A DNA stretch of 64,000 bases from an uncultured Bacteroidota bacterium. Its GTDB lineage: Bacteria; Bacteroidota; Bacteroidia; Bacteroidales; VadinHA17. Under the pieces are notes generated by a model, which was not told the origin of the DNA, did no database searches, and saw only the letters and a list, made by a program, of their open reading frames with translations. The translations under genes and the position numbers were made by a program. This document shows positions 28,136 through 38,565 of this stretch, in pieces. The first letter of the stretch is position 1. Every line of letters begins with the position of its first letter. Location of the stretch: the NCBI GenBank assembly GCA_903824785.1, contig CAIJYD010000022.1, positions 1 through 64,000 of the forward strand, written 5' to 3'.

Positions 28136-29359
28136 ATGAAGAAACCCATATCTCTCTCTCTTTTAGCAGCTGTTGTAATAATTATTTTCCTGCAGGGATT
28201 CTCAAAACCAGACAGGAAACCATTCAGAAATTATGTTGTACTCATTTCATTTGATGCCTTCAGATGGGATTATGATAAGCTATATAATACACCCAACTTA
28301 AACCTGCTGGCCCTCGATGGCGTCAAGGCTGGCAGGCTTATTCCCTCTTTTCCAACCAAGACATTTCCTAACCATTACACCATAGCCACAGGCCTTTACC
28401 CCGATCATCACGGTTTGGTGGATAATAGTTTCCCTGCTGCAGATCTCGGTCTTTTCTATAGAATGGGCGACAGGGCTGCAGTAGAGAATCCGGCATTTTA
28501 TGGAGGAGAGCCGGTTTGGGTGACAGCAGAAAAGCAGGGTGTGAAGGCTGCATCCTATTTTTGGGTAGGTTCTGAGGCACCTGTAGGAGGTATGCATCCT
28601 TCATACTGGAAAAAATATGATGGGAGAGTAACATACCAGGCAAGAATTGATAGTGTAATAAAGTGGCTTGGCTATTCACCTGAAAAACGTCCGGAACTGG
28701 TTACTCTCTATTTCGATGAGCCTGACCTGATAAGTCACGATTTCGGACCGGAATCGCCCCAGACTGGCAAGGTTGTTTCATCTCTCGATAGTATCATTGG
28801 CGTCATCAGAATGAAACTTTCTGCTCTGCCCGATGCAAAAAAAATAAATCTGATTGTTCTGTCTGATCATGGTATGAGCTCTGTTTCTTCAGAGAGGTAT
28901 ATTAACCTTAAGAGTGTTGTACCCAACAGGATGATAGCTTCTATTTCAGGAGGAAATCCGGTCTGTCTGATTAATCCTGCTGAAGGGAAACGAGACAGTG
29001 TCCTTAATCTGCTTAATTCGGTAAAAGGGATGAAAGCCTGGCGGAAATCGGAACTTCCTCCAAAATGGAACTATGGTACTCACCCCAGGATACCTGAAAT
29101 TGTTGTTGTTGCTGACAGCTCCTGGAGCATTGGCACAAGGGCGGAAGGCTCTTCTATGAAAGTTGGCGCTCATGGATACGACAATTCAAACTCTGACATG
29201 TTTTCTATATTTTATGCTGCCGGCCCCTCATTTAAAAAGGGTTACAAATTCAAAGAATTGAATAACACAGATATTTATAACCTTATTTGCAGAATTCTTG
29301 ATATTATTCCTGCTAAAAATGATGGTGATCCGAAACATATTAAAGGAATGCTCAGGTAG
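28136..29359 (+). CDS. Ectonucleotide pyrophosphatase/phosphodiesterase-like protein
   Basis: 407 residues, signal peptide of about 23 residues, alkaline-phosphatase superfamily. The metal-binding Asp is in LISFDAFRWDY, the Thr nucleophile in PSFPTKTFPNHYTIATGLYP, and further metal ligands in DEPDLISHDFG, LSDHGMSSV and GAHGYDN. This is the NPP family, which hydrolyses nucleotide pyrophosphates, phosphodiesters or lysophospholipids. It starts directly after the lactonase stop codon and acts outside the cytoplasm. Substrate not predictable. Confidence 0.9.
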   Translation: MKKPISLSLLAAVVIIIFLQGFSKPDRKPFRNYVVLISFDAFRWDYDKLYNTPNLNLLALDGVKAGRLIPSFPTKTFPNHYTIATGLYPDHHGLVDNSFPAADLGLFYRMGDRAAVENPAFYGGEPVWVTAEKQGVKAASYFWVGSEAPVGGMHPSYWKKYDGRVTYQARIDSVIKWLGYSPEKRPELVTLYFDEPDLISHDFGPESPQTGKVVSSLDSIIGVIRMKLSALPDAKKINLIVLSDHGMSSVSSERYINLKSVVPNRMIASISGGNPVCLINPAEGKRDSVLNLLNSVKGMKAWRKSELPPKWNYGTHPRIPEIVVVADSSWSIGTRAEGSSMKVGAHGYDNSNSDMFSIFYAAGPSFKKGYKFKELNNTDIYNLICRILDIIPAKNDGDPKHIKGMLR

Positions 29360-29476
29360 GTTTATAAATGATCCGGATAGGCGCGGAGAGCAAATATCCT
29401 TTATGAATTTTGTGGTTATTTGATTTTGTTTTTCAGGATATTTCTCACTGTTATTATTGTTAAAATCTGAAATAGG

Positions 29477-31036
29477 ATGAATAGGGATCTCTTAATTAAG
29501 GAATTACGGGAAAAATCGGGTGAGATCTGGGACATTATAGTCATAGGGGGTGGTGCAACCGGGCTGGGGATTGCTCTCGACGGAGCTTCACGCGGATATA
29601 AAGCACTCCTGCTCGAACAATCTGATTTTGCCAAAGGAACATCTTCGCGAAGCACAAAGCTGGTTCATGGCGGTGTTCGTTACCTGGCTCAGGGCGATCT
29701 GCTTCTGGTGCTGGAGGCTCTGCACGAACGCGGGCTGATGCTGAAAAACGCACCTCATGTTACTTTCAATCAGGAATTTATCATTCCTGTTTATACTGTT
29801 TGGGATGCATTTATGTATACTGTGGGGCTGAAATTTTATGATCTGCTGGCAGGCAGACTGAGCATGGGAAAATCATACTTCATTAACAAAAAAGAGACAG
29901 TCAGGAGATTACCGCAGCTGAAACCGGAAGGGTTGAAAGGAGGAGTGGTTTACCACGACGGTCAGTTTGATGATTCGCGAATGGCATTGTCTATTGCTCA
30001 TTCATGCGTCGAAAATGGCGGACTCGTCCTGAATTATTTTAAAGTAACCGGTCTGCTGAAAAGCGAAACCGGAAAAATAAATGGTGTAGCTGCAAAGGAA
30101 ATATTTTCCGGTGAAGAATTCAGACTGAAGGCCGGACTGGTGATAAATGCTGCCGGGGTTTTTGCTGACAGTATAGCTTCAATGGATAACCCTCTGGCAA
30201 AGCCATCAATCAAGCCCAGCCAGGGAGTACATATCGTTCTCGATAAATCATTTCTCAGGAGTAGTTCGGCAATTATGATCCCGAAAACCAATGATGGCAG
30301 GGTGCTGTTTGCTATCCCATGGCATAACGAGGTTGTGGTTGGCACTACTGATACACCCATTAGCGAAATCAGTTTGGAGCCTGTAGCAACCGGAGAGGAG
30401 ATAAATTTTATCCTTCATACTGCAGAAAAATATTTGGTTAAACCACCTCGAAGGGAAGATATCATAAGCATCTTTGCAGGACTGCGTCCGCTGGCAGCCA
30501 ATCCTGATAATCCGGCCTCTACAAAAGAAGTTTCACGACGACATAAGATAACCCTTTCCCCTTCATCTCTTCTTACAATTATTGGCGGAAAATGGACCAC
30601 ATACCGGCGCATGGCCGATGAAACACTCAATAAGGCAATAAAGGCAGGTCTCCTGGAAAAGAGAAAATGTGTTACCTCAGATCTTAAACTGGCAGGGGCT
30701 CCGATTGGTAGCTCCCCCGGTCGGTTTCATATTTACGGCGACAGGTCAGTTGAAATTGAGAAGATGATTTCAGACAATCCACTGCTTGGACAGCCAATCA
30801 ATCCGGGATTCCCATATACACGGGCAGAGATTAGCTGGATCTGCAGAAATGAAATGCCCTTAACTTTAGAGGACATACTTGCAAGAAGAACAAGGGCATT
30901 ATTTTTAAATGCATCAGTCAGTGAGGAAATTTCAGCGGAAGTGGCTCGAATAATGGCAGAGGAGTTTGGATATGATGAGACCTGGCAGAAAGATCAGATT
31001 GAGTCTTACCATCAGTTAGTTAAAAACTATATTTAA
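29477..31036 (+). CDS. glpD: Aerobic glycerol-3-phosphate dehydrogenase
   Basis: 519 residues, FAD-dependent. It oxidises glycerol-3-phosphate to dihydroxyacetone phosphate and feeds electrons to quinone at the inner membrane. The FAD motif IVIGGGATGLGIALDGASRG is followed by KGTSSRSTKLVHGGVRYL, the DAO signature of GlpD, then KPSQGVHIVLD and FAGLRPLAANPDNP. The C-terminal cap domain is present, so the length is normal. It is first in the glpD-glpK-glpF block, with a 6-base gap to glpK. Confidence 0.95.
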   Translation: MNRDLLIKELREKSGEIWDIIVIGGGATGLGIALDGASRGYKALLLEQSDFAKGTSSRSTKLVHGGVRYLAQGDLLLVLEALHERGLMLKNAPHVTFNQEFIIPVYTVWDAFMYTVGLKFYDLLAGRLSMGKSYFINKKETVRRLPQLKPEGLKGGVVYHDGQFDDSRMALSIAHSCVENGGLVLNYFKVTGLLKSETGKINGVAAKEIFSGEEFRLKAGLVINAAGVFADSIASMDNPLAKPSIKPSQGVHIVLDKSFLRSSSAIMIPKTNDGRVLFAIPWHNEVVVGTTDTPISEISLEPVATGEEINFILHTAEKYLVKPPRREDIISIFAGLRPLAANPDNPASTKEVSRRHKITLSPSSLLTIIGGKWTTYRRMADETLNKAIKAGLLEKRKCVTSDLKLAGAPIGSSPGRFHIYGDRSVEIEKMISDNPLLGQPINPGFPYTRAEISWICRNEMPLTLEDILARRTRALFLNASVSEEISAEVARIMAEEFGYDETWQKDQIESYHQLVKNYI

Positions 31037-31042
31037 GAAAAA

Positions 31043-32539
31043 ATGAAAAAATTCATCTTGTCGCTCGACCAGGGTACTACCAGTTCCCGCGCAATTGTCT
31101 TCGATCGTGATGGCCTTCCGGTTGCGGTTGCACAAAAAGAATTTACGCAGTTCTTCCCACGGCCGGGATGGGTTGAGCATGATGCTGAAGAGATCTGGTC
31201 AACACAGGCAGGTGTGGCGCTGGAGGCAATAACCAAAGCAGGAATCGAAAGTACCGGTATTGCAGCCATAGGTATCACTAACCAGCGCGAGACCACCGTT
31301 GTCTGGAACAGAAAAACAGGTAAACCCGTTTATAATGCTATTGTCTGGCAGGACCGGCGAACCGCCCTCTTTTGCGACCAGTTAAAGAGCGAAGGGCACA
31401 GCCGTACCATTCTTGAAAAGACAGGTCTGATAATAGATGCATATTTTTCAGCAACAAAAGTAAAATGGATACTTGATAACGTAAAAGGGGCAAGAGAGCT
31501 TGCTGAAGCAGGTCAGCTGGCTTTCGGCACTATCGACTCGTGGCTCGTATGGAACCTGACCCGAGGGAAATTGCATATAACAGATGTGTCAAATGCCTCA
31601 AGAACTATGTTGTTTAACATACATTCTCTCAAATGGGATGAAGACCTTCTGAAGATCTTCAATATCCCTGCCGGGATGCTTCCTGAGGTAAGGTCATCCA
31701 GCGAAGTGTATGGTGAAACTACAGGTCTGTTTTCTTCCGGAATACCTGTTGCAGGTATCGCCGGCGACCAGCAGGCAGCTCTTTTCGGACAGATGTGTAT
31801 TGAACCTGGAATGGTTAAAAACACCTACGGAACGGGCTGTTTTATGATGATGAATATTGGAAACAAGCCGATTGAATCAAAAAGCAGACTGCTGACAACT
31901 GTGGCGTGGAAAATAGGAAACGAGACACAATATGCTCTTGAAGGAAGTATTTTTATTGCCGGAGCTGTAGTGCAGTGGTTGAGAGATGGTCTGGGGGTCA
32001 TTAAGAAATCGGAAGATATTGAGAAACTTGCTGCCAAAGTAAAAGATAGCGATGGGGTTTATTTTGTCCCCGCTTTTGCCGGGCTTGGTGCACCCCACTG
32101 GAACCAGCATGCCCGTGGAACTATGGTTGGTATTACAAGAGGCTCAACAGCGGCACATATTGCCCGCGCTGCACTCGATAGTATTGCTTATCAGACACTT
32201 GAAGTTCTGACAGCCATGCAGAACGACTCTGCAATTGATATCCGCGAATTACGGGTGGATGGAGGTGCTACAGTAAATAACCAGCTGATGCAGTTCCAGT
32301 CCGATCTGTTACAGGCAAAGGTAGTACGGCCGAAGATTACTGAAACGACTGCGCTCGGAGCTGCTTATCTGGCAGGCCTTGCTGTTAAATACTGGAGTGA
32401 TGTGAAAGAGGTGAAGCAGCAGTGGCAGATGGACCGTACTTTCTCTCCGGAGATAAAAGCTATTGATAATCTGCCACTTATTAAAGGATGGCATCGTGCA
32501 GTCAGGGCTGCGAAGGTCTGGGCTGATGATTCCGAATGA
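31043..32539 (+). CDS. glpK: Glycerol kinase
   Basis: 498 residues, FGGY family. It phosphorylates glycerol with ATP, trapping it in the cell. Signatures: [17 protein letters not shown] at the N-terminus, [37 protein letters not shown], and in the second domain [19 protein letters not shown]. Length and motifs are standard. Lies between glpD and glpF and is probably co-transcribed with glpD. Confidence 0.96.
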   Translation: MKKFILSLDQGTTSSRAIVFDRDGLPVAVAQKEFTQFFPRPGWVEHDAEEIWSTQAGVALEAITKAGIESTGIAAIGITNQRETTVVWNRKTGKPVYNAIVWQDRRTALFCDQLKSEGHSRTILEKTGLIIDAYFSATKVKWILDNVKGARELAEAGQLAFGTIDSWLVWNLTRGKLHITDVSNASRTMLFNIHSLKWDEDLLKIFNIPAGMLPEVRSSSEVYGETTGLFSSGIPVAGIAGDQQAALFGQMCIEPGMVKNTYGTGCFMMMNIGNKPIESKSRLLTTVAWKIGNETQYALEGSIFIAGAVVQWLRDGLGVIKKSEDIEKLAAKVKDSDGVYFVPAFAGLGAPHWNQHARGTMVGITRGSTAAHIARAALDSIAYQTLEVLTAMQNDSAIDIRELRVDGGATVNNQLMQFQSDLLQAKVVRPKITETTALGAAYLAGLAVKYWSDVKEVKQQWQMDRTFSPEIKAIDNLPLIKGWHRAVRAAKVWADDSE

Positions 32540-32684
32540 GGAGTGTAATCTGATGACTGAAATATGCAAATTACAGATATACAGCTCTATCCGTTACTGA
32601 TGGAGATATTGCATGGCTTTTTAGAGTTGAAAAGAGATAAAAACGGGAACTGGAGTTAATTAATAATTATTAAAAATTTTAACG

Positions 32685-33398
32685 ATGAATGTATTCTTTG
32701 CTGAATTTATTGGAACCGCCATTATCATTGTTTTTGGAGGAGGTGTGGTCGCAAACGTTCTTCTCAGTAAAACCAAGGGAAATAACAGCGGATGGATTGT
32801 TATAACATTCGGATGGGCTGTGGGGGTCTTTACAGGCGTATTGATTGCAGCACCGGTAAGTGGAGCACATCTGAATCCTGCTGTAACTCTGGCCCTTGTT
32901 CTTGCAAATAAATTTTCGCTTTCTCTTCTTCCTTTATATGTTTGTGCTCAGATGCTGGGAGCTATGTTCGGAGCTTTTCTTGTATGGCTGGCTTACAAGC
33001 AGCATTTCGATGCCACTGAAGATGCCGATTTAAAACTTGCAGTTTTCTGTACTGCACCGAATATCAGAAACTTACTGTATAATCTTATAACGGAGGTGAT
33101 AGGAACTTTTGTTCTGGTACTTGCTATCCTTTATATGGCTGCTCCGGAAGTTGGACTGGGTGCTTTGAATGCGTTACCGGTGGCCTTAGTTGTTCTTGGT
33201 CTTGGTCTCTCCATGGGGGGCCCGACAGGTTATGCCATTAATCCGGCCCGCGACCTTGGACCACGCATTATGCATCTCTTTCTTCCAATTCCGCAGAAAC
33301 GGAACAGCGACTGGAAATACTCCTGGGTACCGGTTTTAGGACCATTTCTTGGAGCATCAATTGCTGCAGGAATATTTGTATTGTTTGGGTTATCCTGA
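32685..33398 (+). CDS. glpF: Glycerol facilitator (aquaglyceroporin)
   Basis: 237 residues, MIP family, six membrane helices. Both NPA boxes are intact: SGAHLNPAVTLALVL and GYAINPARDLGPR. The Asp after the second NPA (NPARD) marks glycerol-conducting members as against water-only channels. It completes the glycerol block; a 145-base gap after glpK may contain its own control signals, though I saw no clear promoter. Confidence 0.95.
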   Translation: MNVFFAEFIGTAIIIVFGGGVVANVLLSKTKGNNSGWIVITFGWAVGVFTGVLIAAPVSGAHLNPAVTLALVLANKFSLSLLPLYVCAQMLGAMFGAFLVWLAYKQHFDATEDADLKLAVFCTAPNIRNLLYNLITEVIGTFVLVLAILYMAAPEVGLGALNALPVALVVLGLGLSMGGPTGYAINPARDLGPRIMHLFLPIPQKRNSDWKYSWVPVLGPFLGASIAAGIFVLFGLS

Positions 33399-33524
33399 AA
33401 GAAAAATATAATAATAAAAGAACAGATTAATTATCATTTTTGAATTGTTTCCAAAGAGATCCGGTACTTTTTGTACGTTAGCCCGGATTGATAGGCGAAG
33501 TAGGGGTATTACAATCCATAAATA

Positions 33525-33554
33525 GTTCACTATTATCCTTTTTCCTTATATTTG
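33525..33554 (+). promoter_or_regulatory. Promoter for the hybrid kinase operon
   Basis: TATATTTGC at 33547-33555 is a full match to the Bacteroidota -7 element. About 18-19 bases upstream stands GTTCAC, a weak form of the -33 TTTG. Transcription would begin about 26 bases before the ATG at 33586. Confidence 0.5.
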
Positions 33555-33585
33555 CAGAGGGTTTAAGGAACCATAATTAAGTATC

Positions 33586-36500
33586 ATGAGCAAATCATCG
33601 GATAAATCACAGGCTTTTTACGAAATTGCGATGGAAATAGGCCGCAGCCTCAACCTTTATGAGATGTTGAAGGCGGCACTCTTCGCTGTTATCAGGAAGC
33701 TGGATTGTCTCACAGTAATTGCATACAGAATCAATCCCTCATTGGACAAAGGCTTCAGTTCTGAAATGATATTTTCTATTCCGTATGCGCTGATTGCGAA
33801 AAAAACATACCTTGAAATTGAACATCTTATTCCGGATACTTTTACAGAGCGCAGCCTGAAAGCTTTCTGCAACAGATTGCCCACCAAAGGGCATTGTAAC
33901 GAAGGACAGTTCTTTCATATTATGAATCTTCCCGGGTTTGGTTTTCTTCTGTTAGTAACACAGGATAAATTTCTGGACGAAGACGTTATCCGCACGCTGG
34001 AAGATATCAATGAAAAACTTGCTCATGCCTGCCTGGCTTGTGTCAGAAACGATGTTATGGAAGAAAGCGAAAGGCGATTCCGCCTTCAGCAGGAACTTCT
34101 TCCAGAAATGTTATGCGAAATCAATCTCGAAGGAGAGGTTACATTTGCCAATAATTTTGCCATCCAGAAGATGGGATATTCAGAAAAGGACCTGAAAAAC
34201 GGGTTTAATATCCTTAACATTATTCATCCTGACCAGCATGTGGAATTTATCAGGACTTTTTCCAGCTCATTAAATCAAAAAGTTATACTCCCGCACGAAT
34301 ATACCATCATGAAAAAAGATGGTACTACATTCCCCTCACTTTTTTACACTAACCACCTGAAAAGAAATAATAAGATTGAGGGGCTTATTGGTGTAATGGT
34401 CGACATATCGGAGTATAAGGAGAATGAAAAAAAACTGGAGCTTTATACTGAAAGGCTGGAACTGGCATTACTTGGGAGCGATGCAGGTTTCTGGGACTGG
34501 AATATTCTTACAGGTGAGGTCTATTTCAGCGAAAGATGGTGCAATATGCTTGGTTATGATCAGTCTGAAATTGAGCCCAATGTCTCTTCATGGGGAAGTC
34601 TGGTTCATCCGGATGATATGCCATTTGTAAATGAAGTGCTTAACAGTCACCTCGAAAATAAAATACCTTTATATCAGACCGAACACAGGGTATTAACCAA
34701 ATCAGGTGAATGGAAGTGGATACAGGATACCGGCAAAGTAACCAAACGGGATCCTTCCGGCAAAGCCCTAAGAGCTGTCGGTACACATATTGATATTTCT
34801 GAAAGAAGAGAAATTGCAGATCTTGCCAGGATTGAACATGAATTAAGTCTTAAATTAGCCAAATCGGGAAGTCTTGATCAGACTCTTAAAATCTGTCTGG
34901 ACTCGGCGATTACTTTCCCGAAAATGGATTGCGGAGGTATATATATTAATGACGATGCCGACGGAAGCTATAGACTTATTCATCATACAGGCCTCTCAGC
35001 AGAGTTTGTAGAATCTGCTTCATTTTATCCTTCGACTTCAGAAAACGCCAGAATTATCCGGGAAGGAAAACCTTTGTATACCATACATAGGGATCTTCTT
35101 GATAATAGCAAAACTTTAGAAATAGAGACTTTAAAAGCTGCAGCAATACTTCCGATAGTCTATCTGAATAAAACTATCGGATGTCTGAATATAGCTTCAC
35201 GGACATCGTTGGTTATCTCCGACTTTTCGCGTAAGGTTCTTGAAAACATTGCATTACATGTTGGCTCTTATATTATTCACGCCAGGAATGAAGATAAAAT
35301 CCGCCAGAATCAGCAAGACCTTAATACTCTGTTTAACACAATAGATGATTTTCTGTTTATTCTGGATATGGAAGGGAGGATGATTTATTTTAATTCGACT
35401 GTTATTGAGAGGCTGGGATATACTGAAGAGGAATTATATCTTAAGCATGTATTAATGGTTCATCCACCTGCCCGGCACGATGAGGCAACTCTTAAGATTC
35501 AGGGAATGCTGATGGGTACTGAACAGGTTTGCAGGGTACCTCTTTTATGTAAAAATGACTCTGAAATTCCGGTTGAAACAAAAGTTAAAAACGGTACCTG
35601 GAGCGGAAGGGATGTTCTTATTGGAATCAGTCGCGATACAACTGAACGAATAAGCTATGAAAGGCAAATTAAAGAGAATTCCGAAAGGCTTGAAATGGCT
35701 CTTCTGGCCAGCGATGCCGGTCTGTGGGACTGGAATCTGAATACAAATGAACTGGTTCTCAATGTGAAATGGAGCGAAATGCGGGGATTTAATTCAAAAC
35801 AGGACAGCTACAATTTAGAAACATGGGAGAATCTTTTACATCCCGATGATAAAGCAACCACAATTACCGCCCTGAATAACCACCTCACCGGCAAATCACC
35901 TTTTTATCAGGCAGAATACCGCTCCTTGACCAAGTCTGGAGAGTATATCTGGATCCTTGATACAGGGAAGACTATGGAGTATGATACTGACGGAAAGCCA
36001 CTGCGCATTATCGGTACCAATATTGATATAACTTCAAAAAAAGAGAATGAAATTATCCTTCAGCAAAATCTGAGGCAGCAGGAGTTATTATCCGAAATAG
36101 CCCTTGAGATTAATTCGCTCGAAAATTTTGAAAAGAGGATAAACGCCATTCTGAAAAAAATCGGTACCCATACCAATGTAAGCAGGGTCTATATTTTTGA
36201 AGATTTGAACGATGGTATTTTAACCAGTAATACTCACGAATGGTGTAATACTGATATTCTTCCTCAGATCGATGAACTGCAGAATATTTCATATGAAAAT
36301 GATATTCCATCCTGGAAGAAATATCTTTTGGAGGAAGGGCGGGTTTATTCAGAAAATATTTCAGAATTACCAGAAGATCTGAGAGTTATTCTCGAGCCAC
36401 AGGGAATCAAGTCTATAATTGTTTATCCATTATTTGTACAGGGTTCTTTCTTCGGGTTCATAGGCTTCGATGAATGCATCAGGAATCAGAACTGGTCTAA

Positions 36501-38079
36501 GGCTGAACTTGAACTTCTGCGAACGGTTTCCGGAATAATAGCCAATGCCTATGAACGTAAATTGATGGAGCAGTCCATTTTAGCCGAACGCGATAAAGCA
36601 AATAATGCAAACAAGGCTAAAAGTGAGTTCCTGGCTAATATGAGTCATGAAATCAGAACACCGATGAATGCTATACTTGGGTTTAGTGAAGCATTATATC
36701 ATAAGCTCGATTCTCAGCAGCATCGTAAAATGCTTAAATCGGTACTTAGCAGCGGAAACCTTCTTCTCTCCTTATTAAACGATATTCTTGATTTATCTAA
36801 AATAGAAGCAGGTAAACTTGAGATTTCCCCGCAGCCGGTTGATCTGAAAAATGTCCTTCAGGATATTAAGTTGCTTTTTAACGATAAGGCCCATAAGAAA
36901 GGGATTGAAATAAACATCTTTATTGGCAGCGATTTCCCTGGCATCTTAATGCTCGATGAACTGAGAATAAAGCAGGTTATTTTTAACCTTGTAGGGAATG
37001 CCATTAAATTCACTCATGCAGGATATGTAAATATTCGGGTTGCCCTCTCTTATCGTACTGAAGATACTGGTGAGTTGATAATTGAAGTCGAAGATACAGG
37101 GATTGGAATACCGGAATCGCAGCATGAAAGAATTTTTGAAGCTTTCGGTCAGCAATCGGGGCAGTCAAACAGGTTATATGGAGGGGTTGGCCTGGGTTTG
37201 GCCATTTCAAAAAGGCTTGTTGAAAAAATGAATGGTAATATTAGCCTGGCAAGCCAGGAGGGAAAAGGTTCAGTTTTTAAAATATTAATCCCTGATATTG
37301 AAGCCGGCAGCTCAGAGATAAGAAAAAAAGAAATTACGGATATATCTCAAAACTTAATATTTGAACCGGCAAAGATCCTTGTAGTTGATGATGTGCCTTC
37401 AAATATTCAGATCGTTGAAACCTTTCTTTCCTCATCCGGGCTTACAGTCTCTTCTGCTGAAAGTGGCGATATTGCCCTCGAGATTCTTAACCACATTACC
37501 CCTGACCTCATTCTGCTCGATATAAGGATGCCCGGAATGGATGGTTATGAAGTAGCTGCAAAAATAAAGGCTAATCCATTGCTGGCCACAATTCCTGTAA
37601 TTGCTTTTACAGCTTCAGTATTTAGTTCCGATAAACTGTGGAGCTCGGGCAATTTTGAAGGTGTCCTATTAAAACCGGTAAATCAATCTGAGCTATTCAC
37701 TCAAGTGGCTAAATTTCTTAAACATAGCAAAGTAGACACCGCTAAGGCAATAATCAGGGCAGATATTTCTACTCTGGAAAACATACCGGATAATGTTTTA
37801 TCTTTACTTCCACAGATTATGGAAGATTTTGAGAAAACCATCATGCCTAAATGGGAAACCATCAATGGTCAACTTGTTTTATTCAGGATTGAGGAGTTTG
37901 TTGTTGAATTAAAACTGCTGGCAGTTAGGTTCGATTTCAGATTTCTTATTGATTATGCCGACAAGCTCTCTGAAGAACTTGAGAATTTGGATTTAGATGC
38001 TTTAAAAGAAACTTTAATTGATTTTCCCCGTATAACAACCAAATTAGCTTCAATAACTAATATTCAAAATCATGAATGA
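33586..38079 (+). CDS. Soluble multi-sensor hybrid histidine kinase
   Basis: 1497 residues, no membrane segment visible. Approximate order: GAF-like region (10-160), PAS (165-285), PAS/PAC (290-405), GAF (410-560), PAS (565-690), PAS/PAC (695-815), GAF (825-985), HisKA (1010-1080) with phosphorylated His1021 in NMSHEIRTPMNA, HATPase (1125-1245) with DTGIGIPE and GVGLGLAISKRL, and a receiver (about 1263-1380) with Asp1312 in LLDIRMPGMDG. The helical tail (1395-1490) could be an Hpt-like module, but I did not see its histidine. The two PAS/PAC modules are alike (SDAG.WDWN), pointing to duplication. Ligands are unknown and are likely cytoplasmic. Its last 8 bases overlap the next receiver gene. 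Confidence 0.9.
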   Translation: MSKSSDKSQAFYEIAMEIGRSLNLYEMLKAALFAVIRKLDCLTVIAYRINPSLDKGFSSEMIFSIPYALIAKKTYLEIEHLIPDTFTERSLKAFCNRLPTKGHCNEGQFFHIMNLPGFGFLLLVTQDKFLDEDVIRTLEDINEKLAHACLACVRNDVMEESERRFRLQQELLPEMLCEINLEGEVTFANNFAIQKMGYSEKDLKNGFNILNIIHPDQHVEFIRTFSSSLNQKVILPHEYTIMKKDGTTFPSLFYTNHLKRNNKIEGLIGVMVDISEYKENEKKLELYTERLELALLGSDAGFWDWNILTGEVYFSERWCNMLGYDQSEIEPNVSSWGSLVHPDDMPFVNEVLNSHLENKIPLYQTEHRVLTKSGEWKWIQDTGKVTKRDPSGKALRAVGTHIDISERREIADLARIEHELSLKLAKSGSLDQTLKICLDSAITFPKMDCGGIYINDDADGSYRLIHHTGLSAEFVESASFYPSTSENARIIREGKPLYTIHRDLLDNSKTLEIETLKAAAILPIVYLNKTIGCLNIASRTSLVISDFSRKVLENIALHVGSYIIHARNEDKIRQNQQDLNTLFNTIDDFLFILDMEGRMIYFNSTVIERLGYTEEELYLKHVLMVHPPARHDEATLKIQGMLMGTEQVCRVPLLCKNDSEIPVETKVKNGTWSGRDVLIGISRDTTERISYERQIKENSERLEMALLASDAGLWDWNLNTNELVLNVKWSEMRGFNSKQDSYNLETWENLLHPDDKATTITALNNHLTGKSPFYQAEYRSLTKSGEYIWILDTGKTMEYDTDGKPLRIIGTNIDITSKKENEIILQQNLRQQELLSEIALEINSLENFEKRINAILKKIGTHTNVSRVYIFEDLNDGILTSNTHEWCNTDILPQIDELQNISYENDIPSWKKYLLEEGRVYSENISELPEDLRVILEPQGIKSIIVYPLFVQGSFFGFIGFDECIRNQNWSKAELELLRTVSGIIANAYERKLMEQSILAERDKANNANKAKSEFLANMSHEIRTPMNAILGFSEALYHKLDSQQHRKMLKSVLSSGNLLLSLLNDILDLSKIEAGKLEISPQPVDLKNVLQDIKLLFNDKAHKKGIEINIFIGSDFPGILMLDELRIKQVIFNLVGNAIKFTHAGYVNIRVALSYRTEDTGELIIEVEDTGIGIPESQHERIFEAFGQQSGQSNRLYGGVGLGLAISKRLVEKMNGNISLASQEGKGSVFKILIPDIEAGSSEIRKKEITDISQNLIFEPAKILVVDDVPSNIQIVETFLSSSGLTVSSAESGDIALEILNHITPDLILLDIRMPGMDGYEVAAKIKANPLLATIPVIAFTASVFSSDKLWSSGNFEGVLLKPVNQSELFTQVAKFLKHSKVDTAKAIIRADISTLENIPDNVLSLLPQIMEDFEKTIMPKWETINGQLVLFRIEEFVVELKLLAVRFDFRFLIDYADKLSEELENLDLDALKETLIDFPRITTKLASITNIQNHE

Positions 38080-38554
38080 GAACTTATATATACTGATTGT
38101 CGACGACAACGAAGAGAATCTGAAAGTAGTAAGTAATTTTCTAAAGGAGCAAAAGTATAAAATAGCACTTGCCACAAGTGGTGAAAGCGCATTGAAAGTA
38201 TTAGAGGTGAATAAGATAGACCTGATACTTCTGGATGTAATGATGCCTGAGATGGATGGATTTGAGGTATGTATGATATTGAAGGAAAAACCGGAAACAA
38301 AGGATATCCCGGTCATCTTTCTGACTGCACGTACTGAAACCGATGATATTGTAAAGGGATTTCAGATGGGAGGGGCCGATTATATTAACAAACCATTTAA
38401 AAAAGAGGAGCTGCTTGCAAGGGTAAACAACCATCTGCAACTTAAACAGGTTAGAGATTATCTGGTTAAATGTGAGATGGATACAAGAAAATCAAGGGAC
38501 TATTTTATGCGAACTCTTTATGAACTTGGGAAAATAATGGACCGGAATAAATAA
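38072..38554 (+). CDS. Single-domain response regulator
   Basis: 160 residues: a receiver with the acidic pair in IVDDNEEN, phospho-acceptor Asp in LILLDVMMPEMDG, Thr in IFLTART and Lys in YINKPFKKEE, then about 35 charged helical residues with no output domain. It probably relays phosphate from the hybrid kinase, whose stop codon it overlaps. Eleven bases separate it from the next gene. Confidence 0.9.
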   Translation: MNENLYILIVDDNEENLKVVSNFLKEQKYKIALATSGESALKVLEVNKIDLILLDVMMPEMDGFEVCMILKEKPETKDIPVIFLTARTETDDIVKGFQMGGADYINKPFKKEELLARVNNHLQLKQVRDYLVKCEMDTRKSRDYFMRTLYELGKIMDRNK

Positions 38555-38565
38555 CTCTGTTTCCT

